DNA of 11,119 bases from JAZGDL01 sp036477795 (GTDB lineage Bacteria; Planctomycetota; Phycisphaerae; UBA1845). Both the position numbers and the translations under genes were made by a program. Location of the stretch: contig JAZGDL010000340.1 in assembly GCA_036477795.1 (NCBI GenBank), positions 1 to 11,119 on the forward strand, written 5' to 3'. This document shows, one piece after another, positions 6,066 to 11,119 of this stretch (position 1 is its first letter; each line of letters begins with the position of its first letter). The notes beneath the pieces were generated by a model. The model ran no database searches. It was not told the origin of the DNA and was given only the letters and a program-made list of their open reading frames with translations.

Positions 6066-6758
6066 ATGAGGGTTGCGACCAGCCCGGGGCTCGGGCAGGC
6101 ATCAGAGGACTACATCAAGGCCATCTTCAAACTCGAAGAGAAAGGCCGGTCCGTCCCCACCAACAGCTTGGCCGACGCTATCGGCGTTTCGCCGGCGGCT
6201 GTCACTAAGGCCGTCCAACAACTCGCCAGGAAGAAGCTGGTCAGCTACGAGCACTACCACGGGGTCTCGTTGACGGAGTCCGGCAGGAAAGTCGCCGTGG
6301 AGATGATCCGCCATCACCGGCTCCTGGAGACCTTTCTGCACGACGTGCTGGGCTACACCTGGGACGAAGTCGACTCGGAGGCGGAACGCCTGGAGCATCA
6401 CATCTCCGAGAAATTCGAGGCTGCCATAGACAAAATCCTGGGTTACCCGAGTTTCGATCCCCATGGCGACCCGATTCCCAAGCGCAACGGCCGGATGAGT
6501 TCGCGACGTGGAAAGTCGTTGGCGGACGCCGAGACCGCCGAGACGGTGAGCGTCGTCCGCGTGCGAGACCGTCATCCTCAAGCACTTCAGTATCTCGACA
6601 ACCTGGGTATGCGCGTGGGCACCGTCATCGAAGTAATGGACAAGCAGCCGTTTCACGGACCGCTGACGCTACGCATTGATTCGATAGAACACGTGGTCGG
6701 TCGCGAACTCGCCGGACACGTCTTTGTAGAGACTCTAATAAGGACCGATGAACCATGA
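6066..6758 (+). CDS. DtxR/MntR-family metal-dependent regulator with C-terminal FeoA-like domain
   Basis: A 230-residue transcription regulator that probably senses Fe(II) or Mn(II) and represses the operon it heads. A winged helix occupies about residues 10-72 (EDYIKAIFKLEEKG, then recognition helix VSPAAVTKAVQQL). The metal-binding dimerisation domain (about 73-145) contains MIRHHRLLE and AERLEHHISE. A C-terminal SH3/FeoA-like domain spans about 162-226. By alignment with MntR, probable ligands are Asp15, His84, Glu107, Glu110 and His111, but the position of MntR Glu11 is Lys18. The Cys and Met ligands of DtxR are absent. The frame is open from 5985, but that lies upstream of the promoter; the ATG at 6066 has a GAGG (6053-6056) nine bases before it. 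Its stop overlaps the feoA start. Whether iron or manganese is the effector is unsettled; the operon argues for iron. Confidence 0.9.
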   Translation: MRVATSPGLGQASEDYIKAIFKLEEKGRSVPTNSLADAIGVSPAAVTKAVQQLARKKLVSYEHYHGVSLTESGRKVAVEMIRHHRLLETFLHDVLGYTWDEVDSEAERLEHHISEKFEAAIDKILGYPSFDPHGDPIPKRNGRMSSRRGKSLADAETAETVSVVRVRDRHPQALQYLDNLGMRVGTVIEVMDKQPFHGPLTLRIDSIEHVVGRELAGHVFVETLIRTDEP

Positions 6759-6982
6759 CCATCCCGATGAATGACTTGCGGTGCGGGCAGCGAGGAAGAG
6801 TTCTCGATCTCAAGACCGCCGGGAACATGCGGCGGCGTTTGTTGGAGTTGGGAATCGTCCCGGGCACCCATGTCGAACGGATCATGGACAGCCCGGCAGG
6901 CGATCCGGCTTGCTATAGAGTGCGTGGGGCCCTGATCGCCCTGCGCAGCCTCGACGCAACTCAAATCATGGTGGTTGTTTGA
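6755..6982 (+). CDS. feoA: FeoA family ferrous-iron transport accessory protein
   Basis: A 75-residue single-domain cytoplasmic protein with an SH3-like fold. The family pattern is clear: LRCGQRGRVLDLKTAG, then RRRLLELGIVPGTHVERI, then a strand-rich end RVRGALIALRSLDATQIMVVV. FeoA proteins are thought to assist FeoB, perhaps by modulating its GTPase or complex assembly; the exact role is not settled. The ATG overlaps the TGA of the regulator gene (ATGA), so translation is probably coupled. The domain resembles the C-terminal domain of the preceding regulator, so two FeoA-type modules are encoded side by side. The stop codon is one base before the ATG of the GTPase gene. Confidence 0.92.
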   Translation: MTIPMNDLRCGQRGRVLDLKTAGNMRRRLLELGIVPGTHVERIMDSPAGDPACYRVRGALIALRSLDATQIMVVV

Positions 6983-6983
6983 G

Positions 6984-7832
6984 ATGTCAGAATGCAGGAG
7001 CTGTGCCGTGCAGTGCGAACCGCAGGCCAATGTATCAAGGCCGCTGGTTCAGATCGGTGCAGGCCGTGACTACGTGGTAGCCCTGGCGGGCAACCCCAAC
7101 ACCGGCAAGAGCACCATCTTCAATCACCTTACCGGCTTGAGACAGCACACCGGGAATTGGCCGGGCAAGACGGTGGCGCGGGCTGAGGGCACCTTCACAT
7201 TCGCCGACGAACGATTCAAGCTGGTCGACCTCCCGGGAACTTATTCGCTGCTGGCTGACAGCGTTGATGAGGAGATCGCACGCGACTTCGTTCTGTTCGG
7301 GCAGCCGGACTGCACGGTGGTGGTCTGCGACGCTACGGTGCTGGAGCGCAACCTGCTTCTGGTGCTCCAGGTGCTCGAAATCAGCGATCGGGTGGTGGTG
7401 TGCGCCAACCTGATGGACGAAGCCGATCGCAAAAAGATTGCCCTGGAAGCTCGATTGCTGGAGCGGGAGCTGGGTGTGCCGGTGGTGCCCACGGCCGCAC
7501 GTAGCGGGCAGGGACTCGATCATCTCTGCCACCACGTCTGGGAAGTCGCGTCCGGGAGAAACATCCTGCGACCGAAGCGGGCGTCGTTGGACCCGACCGT
7601 CGGATCGGCCGTCGACATGTTGGCTTCCAAGCTCCTCGACGCCATCCCGAACCTGCCATGCCCTCATTGGGTGGCCTTGCGGCTGCTGGACGGGGATGAG
7701 CATATCGAGCGGGCCCTGACGAATGGTGAATTGGTCTCACTGTTCTCTACCGCTCCTTCACAGTCGCGTCTCGGAAAACAGTCGCGGTTCGGAAAGCCGT
7801 CCGGCGACGCTGTTGACGAGGCCGCCGCATGA
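6984..7832 (+). CDS. feoB: FeoB GTPase-domain protein (N-terminal half of a split FeoB)
   Basis: A 282-residue cytoplasmic protein equal to the G domain and part of the helical spacer domain of FeoB. Visible G motifs are the P-loop GNPNTGKST (36-44), the switch segment GNWPGKTVARAEG (57-69), DLPG (82-85), NLMD (142-145, guanine specificity) and TAARSGQG (170-177). Before the G domain is a short cysteine-rich leader, MSECRSCAVQC (Cys4, Cys7, Cys11), a possible metal-binding site. The C-terminal tail (about 255-282) is low-complexity and contains a tandem duplication. An in-frame TTG at 6975 could give a nine-base longer protein, but the ATG at 6984, one base after the feoA stop, is the simpler choice. 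It ends in an ATGA overlap with the membrane half. It should power or gate Fe(II) uptake by the next protein. Such stand-alone FeoB small-GTPase proteins are known in other bacteria. Confidence 0.9.
   Translation: MSECRSCAVQCEPQANVSRPLVQIGAGRDYVVALAGNPNTGKSTIFNHLTGLRQHTGNWPGKTVARAEGTFTFADERFKLVDLPGTYSLLADSVDEEIARDFVLFGQPDCTVVVCDATVLERNLLLVLQVLEISDRVVVCANLMDEADRKKIALEARLLERELGVPVVPTAARSGQGLDHLCHHVWEVASGRNILRPKRASLDPTVGSAVDMLASKLLDAIPNLPCPHWVALRLLDGDEHIERALTNGELVSLFSTAPSQSRLGKQSRFGKPSGDAVDEAAA
7761..7796 (+). repeat. 18-bp tandem duplication in the tail of the FeoB GTPase gene
   Basis: CAGTCGCGTCTCGGAAAA (7761-7778) is followed directly by CAGTCGCGGTTCGGAAAG (7779-7796), 15 of 18 identical. 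It encodes the repeated peptide SRLGK-Q-SRFGK. It is in frame and lies 33 bp before the start of the membrane-domain gene, in the poorly conserved tail left at the FeoB split point. Confidence 0.65.
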
Positions 7833-9226
7833 GCCGCGCGTCAGAGGCCGCCACCAGGGAAATCCTGGACCTGACGCGTACGCTGCGCGAGCGCGTAGGC
7901 CCCGGGATGCACGACCGCATCACCGAATCGCTTTACGCCAGAGCGGCCCAGATCGCCCAGACCACCGTACGCATCACCGGCCAGCCCCGCATCGACTGGG
8001 ACATGCTGGCTGACAGGATCCTCACCAGCCGATTGCTGGGCTTTCCCATTATGATCGCCGGGCTGGCCGCCGTCCTGTGGCTCACCATCAGCGGTTCAAA
8101 CGTGCCCAGCGCCATGATCTTCAAAGCCCTGTTCTGGGTTCACGACCTCGCCGAAGCCGGGATGAATGCCATAGGCGCCCCGTGGTGGTTGACCGGTTTC
8201 CTGGTCAACGGGGTCTACCGTGGCCTTGCCTGGGTGGTCGCGGTCATGCTGCCGCCGATGGCCATCTTCTTCCCGATCTTCACCCTTTTGGAAGACGTCG
8301 GCTACTTGCCGCGCGTGGCCTTCAACCTCGACCGCCTGTTCCGCTGGTGTGGAGCTCATGGCAAGCAGGCGCTGACCATGGGTATGGGCTTCGGATGCAA
8401 CGCCGCCGGTGTAACGGCCTGCCGGAGCAGCGACTCGCCGCGTGAACGGCTCATCGCCATCCTGACCAACAACTTCATGCTTTGCAACGGGCGCTGGCCC
8501 ACGATCATCATGCTGGCCAGCGTCTTTATGGTGGCGTCGTTTCCACCCGCCTGGTCAAGTCTCATCGCCACCGGGGCTATTGTAAGCGTGACCCTGCTGG
8601 GCGTATTTGTGACGTTCGCGGTCTCCAAGATTCTCTCCACTACGATACTCAAGGGCGAGCCCAGCCACTTTTACCTCGAACTGCCGCCCTATCGCCGCCC
8701 CAACATCCTGCGCGTCATTCACCGCTCCATGATCGATCGCACTATCAAAGTGTTGGGCCGGGCGTGCGTCACCGCCGCACCCGCCGGCGCCTTGATCTGG
8801 ATTCTCGGAAACGTAAACGTCGGCGACGCGACCGTGATGGCTCACTTGATCGGTTGGCTGGATCCCGCAGCCGCCTTCATCGGGCTCGACGGTGTCATCC
8901 TGCTCGCTTACATCGTCGCTCTGCCCGCCAATGAGATCGTGGTGCCCACGATGATCATGGCCTACATGGCCTCCAGCCAGATGATTGAGTTGGAGGACAT
9001 GGCCCAGCTCGGCGGCCTGTTCCACGACAACGGCTGGACCTTCACCACCGCCGCCTGCATGATGCTCTTCTCGCTGCTCCACTACCCCTGCGCCACCACT
9101 ACCTGGACCATCTACCGTGAGACCGGTAGCTGGAAGTGGACCATCTTCTCCAACCTCATGCCCCTGGCCCTGGCGTTGCTGGCCTGCGCAGCAGTCGCGC
9201 AGACGGCTCGCCTGCTCAGCGGTTAA
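7829..9226 (+). CDS. feoB: FeoB membrane-domain protein (C-terminal half of a split FeoB)
   Basis: A 465-residue inner-membrane protein forming the Fe(II) pathway of FeoB. The first 65 residues are helical and hydrophilic and match the end of the FeoB spacer domain; hydrophobic segments begin at about residue 69 (LLGFPIMIAGLAAVLWL) and recur to the C terminus (roughly 120-155, 225-270, 315-330, 348-380, 405-420, 436-460). Both nucleoside-recognition/gate repeats are present: GFGCNAAGVTACR (187-199) with downstream SPRERLIAILTNNF, and ALPANEIVVPTMIMAYM (364-380). Cys190, Cys219 and Cys421 lie in conserved motifs and are candidate iron-path residues. The canonical GFGCNVPA is here GFGCNAAG, as in a known FeoB subgroup. 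The ATG overlaps the stop of the GTPase half; that frame is closed by a stop at 7814-7816, so no long overlap exists. With the previous gene it totals 747 residues, about the length of a one-piece FeoB. Confidence 0.92.
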   Translation: MSRASEAATREILDLTRTLRERVGPGMHDRITESLYARAAQIAQTTVRITGQPRIDWDMLADRILTSRLLGFPIMIAGLAAVLWLTISGSNVPSAMIFKALFWVHDLAEAGMNAIGAPWWLTGFLVNGVYRGLAWVVAVMLPPMAIFFPIFTLLEDVGYLPRVAFNLDRLFRWCGAHGKQALTMGMGFGCNAAGVTACRSSDSPRERLIAILTNNFMLCNGRWPTIIMLASVFMVASFPPAWSSLIATGAIVSVTLLGVFVTFAVSKILSTTILKGEPSHFYLELPPYRRPNILRVIHRSMIDRTIKVLGRACVTAAPAGALIWILGNVNVGDATVMAHLIGWLDPAAAFIGLDGVILLAYIVALPANEIVVPTMIMAYMASSQMIELEDMAQLGGLFHDNGWTFTTAACMMLFSLLHYPCATTTWTIYRETGSWKWTIFSNLMPLALALLACAAVAQTARLLSG

Positions 9227-9241
9227 TACGGATCGGGAGCC

Positions 9242-10282
9242 TTGATTCGCGCAAGGCTATTATCCATTCGAGGTGGGCGCCGGGCATGGCGGCGTACTCT
9301 GTTGGTTTGTGGTACCGTGGTTCTCGCGATGGTGCTCGGGACGGGATACATGATCTCGATGCCGGGTCGGGCATTCTCCGGCCTGCTGCCTGCGCTCACC
9401 GTGGAGCAGGACGCCGTCAGCAAGCGACTGGAAAGACATGTGCGGATGCTGGCCGAGGAAATCGGTGAGCGAAATCTGCTGCGGTACGATTCGCTCGAGG
9501 CCTCTGCACGATACCTCGATCGAGCATTCCGTGAGATGGGTTATGCCGCGGCCGCTCAAGAGTTCGTCGTCGCCGGGAAAAAGGTGAAGAACTTCGAGGC
9601 AGAACTTGAAGGCCAGTCGCGGCCTGAAGAGATCGTGATCGTCGGCGCCCATTACGATTCGGTCTTCGGTTGCCCCGGGGCCAACGACAACGCCACGGGG
9701 ACGGCGGCCCTGCTTGAGATTGCACGCATGATGGCAGGAAGGAAGCTTGCACGAACGGTTCGCTTCGTGGCCTTCGTCAATGAGGAGCCTCCATTTTTTC
9801 AAACACAACAGATGGGCAGCCGGCTCTATGCCCGCCACTCGCGTCAGCGCGGCGAAAACATCGTCGCCATGCTCTCGCTCGAGACCATGGGGTACTACTC
9901 CGACGCGGCGGCAAGTCAGTGCTATCCATTCCCGTTCAGCCTGTTCTATCCATCCACGGGCAACTTCATCGCCTTCGTCGGCAACCTGTCTTCGCGGAAG
10001 CTGGTCCGTCAAGCGATCAGCTCGTTTCGCGAACACGCGGAGTTTCCATCCGAAGGGGTCGCTGCTCCGGAGTGGATGCCGGGAATCGGCTGGTCAGATC
10101 ACTGGTCGTTCTGGCGGGAGGGTTACCAGGCCGTCATGGTCACGGACACCGCTCCCTTCCGTTATCCACACTACCACACACCGTCCGACACACCCGACAA
10201 GATTGACTATGACCGCCTGGGCCGCGTAGTGGTAGGACTTGCCGCCGTGGTGATTGATTTGGCCGATTCTGGCGCACGTTAG
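9242..10282 (+). CDS. Membrane-anchored M28 family zinc peptidase
   Basis: A 346-residue co-catalytic zinc aminopeptidase-like protein. The N terminus is basic (RRAWRR) and followed by one hydrophobic segment (about residues 19-40), a signal anchor or uncleaved signal peptide, so the catalytic domain should face outside the cytoplasm. The metal-ligand set of M28 is complete: His137 in GAHYDS, Asp149 in GANDNATG, the Glu181-Glu182 pair in VNEEPPF, Glu214 in LSLETMGYY, and His312 in YHTPSDTPD. It begins with TTG at 9242 with GGGAG only two bases upstream, close spacing; a TTG at about Leu21 is an alternative that would remove the basic residues. The gap after feoB is 15 bp, so it is probably the last gene of the feo transcript. 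Substrate is unknown, and no direct role in iron uptake can be claimed. Confidence 0.88.
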   Translation: MIRARLLSIRGGRRAWRRTLLVCGTVVLAMVLGTGYMISMPGRAFSGLLPALTVEQDAVSKRLERHVRMLAEEIGERNLLRYDSLEASARYLDRAFREMGYAAAAQEFVVAGKKVKNFEAELEGQSRPEEIVIVGAHYDSVFGCPGANDNATGTAALLEIARMMAGRKLARTVRFVAFVNEEPPFFQTQQMGSRLYARHSRQRGENIVAMLSLETMGYYSDAAASQCYPFPFSLFYPSTGNFIAFVGNLSSRKLVRQAISSFREHAEFPSEGVAAPEWMPGIGWSDHWSFWREGYQAVMVTDTAPFRYPHYHTPSDTPDKIDYDRLGRVVVGLAAVVIDLADSGAR

Positions 10283-10306
10283 CGAAGTGGTGGGGTCGTA
10301 CCGACG

Positions 10307-10528
10307 ATGGACATTAACTACTCGCGCACCGCAGCCACTCTGTGCAGCTTCATCGCTTCCTGCCAGCGACATGCGATCGATCCCTTTCCCTATCTGCGCG
10401 ACCTTCTGGCCCGGATCAGCGCCTGTCCGATCAACAACCTCGGTCAGTTCCTGCCCGATCGCTGGAGGAACGCGGCTGATCAAAACACACCGATGGTCTG
10501 GGACTCGCCCCCCGCAGAGGTACAATGA
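10307..10528 (+). pseudogene. C-terminal remnant of an IS66-family transposase
   Basis: A 73-codon open frame whose middle part fits the C-terminal domain of IS66-type transposases: RTAATLCSFIASCQRHAIDPFPYLRDLL, then ISACPINNLGQFLPDRW (in pieces, residues 7-34 and 37-53). Full-length IS66 transposases are around 500 residues; here the DDE domain and everything before it is missing. The frame opens right after the stop of the M28 peptidase, so the break in the insertion sequence is within about 40 bp of that stop. No inverted repeat of an IS66 end was recognised. The ATG at 10307 is merely the first in the fragment and probably has no meaning as a start. It marks a past insertion and deletion at the end of the feo operon. 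Confidence 0.75.
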
Positions 10529-10626
10529 TGGTCGGCCAGCCCGGCTGCCGGCCTGTTCGAGGAATCGCACGATTTATTCGTGTTTTCGGCGAGACCTTTG
10601 GACGGTTCGAGCGATATGTGGATGAA

Positions 10627-11119
10627 ATGTACGCGACCATGCATGACGAAACTCGAGAACGACAGCTCGTCGAATGGGCCCGAAGCGGGGATCAGCAGGC
10701 GTTCGAACAATTGTTCCTAAGTCTCCGAGACCGCTTGCTGGCCACGATACGAAGCCGCCTGGGTCCCACCGCTCGCCAAGCCATCGATCCAGAAGATGTA
10801 CTGCAAGCATCATTCGTTAGAGCCCTGCACTCGATGCAGCGCTTTGAGTGGCGGGGAGACGATTCGTTTGGCCGCTGGTTGGAATCCATCGCAATTCACG
10901 TGACTCTCGACGCCGTCAGGCATCAAGGGCGAAGAACCGTGCTCAGAATCGACCGCGATCTGAAGGGCGACGGCTCGTCTCCCAGCAAAGCCATACGAAG
11001 GCGGGAGCGGTTGGACCGATTGGAAGTCTCGATGAAGGCCTTGATTCCGGACTATCGTACGGTGCTCAGGCTTTCTCGCATGGACGGTCTGTCAATCAAA
11101 GAAATCGCCAATCAGATGG
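10627..11119 (+). CDS. ECF-type RNA polymerase sigma factor, planctomycete-like (3' end outside window)
   Basis: The gene runs off the right edge; 164 residues are visible. Region 2 covers about residues 11-100: ERQLVEWARSGDQQAFEQLF, DPEDVLQASFVRAL (54-67), and FEWRGDDSFGRWLESIA (73-89) followed by DAVRHQGRR. After a short linker region 4 begins near 130 (LDRLEVSMKALIPDYRTVLRL, then MDGLSIKEIANQM), the start of the -35-binding helix-turn-helix. Probably only a few tens of residues are missing. The start is uncertain. The frame is open back to 10480 inside the IS66 remnant, with ATG at 10525, 10528, 10627 and 10639. A GAGG at 10517-10520 suits 10528, but the family homology only begins at about 10657, so 10627 was chosen. 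No anti-sigma factor is visible. It directs RNA polymerase to a small, unknown promoter set. Confidence 0.85.
   Translation, partial: MYATMHDETRERQLVEWARSGDQQAFEQLFLSLRDRLLATIRSRLGPTARQAIDPEDVLQASFVRALHSMQRFEWRGDDSFGRWLESIAIHVTLDAVRHQGRRTVLRIDRDLKGDGSSPSKAIRRRERLDRLEVSMKALIPDYRTVLRLSRMDGLSIKEIANQM

Noticed and set aside
7797..7832. Frameshift breaking a single feoB gene
   Set aside because: An ATGA overlap, a stop in the second frame just upstream at 7814-7816, and a diverged tail on the first protein favour a natural two-gene arrangement, though read data could change this.

Overview
The window looks like a GC-rich bacterial chromosome, most probably from the phylum Planctomycetota. That placement is inferred from three things: the sigma factor at the right edge has the DPEDVLQ / FEWRGDDSFGRWLESIA signature common in planctomycete ECF sigma factors, the ferrous-iron transporter is split into a GTPase protein and a membrane protein, and the intergenic spaces hold palindromes and 7-bp repeats beside a REP-associated transposase. 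No rRNA or other marker confirms it.

Left half (about 200-5174, minus strand): a complete pyruvate dehydrogenase operon, read right to left as E1 alpha, E1 beta, E2, E3. Together these proteins convert pyruvate, CoA and NAD+ to acetyl-CoA, CO2 and NADH. Gaps between genes are 42-126 bp. The E1 alpha/E1 beta gap holds a large fold-back structure. The region past the end of E3 (1-199) holds a long REP-like palindrome and 7-bp repeats.

Middle (5191-5942): a compact mobile unit made of one Y1/HUH transposase of the RAYT type enclosed by 20-bp inverted repeats (18/20 match). It sits immediately upstream of the E1 alpha start codon, so it separates the operon from any older upstream promoter.

Right half (5997-10282, plus strand): a ferrous-iron uptake operon with a very good sigma-70-type promoter (TTGACA, 17 bp, TATATT). 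Its genes are a DtxR/MntR-family metalloregulator with a C-terminal FeoA-like domain, feoA, a FeoB GTPase-domain protein, a FeoB membrane-domain protein, and a membrane-anchored M28 family zinc peptidase. Most junctions are ATGA overlaps or gaps of 1-15 bp, indicating one tightly coupled transcript. Repeated TTAACC/GGTTAA motifs around the promoter are candidate sites for the regulator.

Right edge (10283-11119): the C-terminal remnant of an IS66-family transposase, followed by an ECF sigma factor gene that runs off the window.

No tRNA, rRNA or CRISPR array was seen. The core genes are known families. The less ordinary material is the bounded RAYT element, the palindromic and heptad repeats, and the architecture and control of the feo operon.
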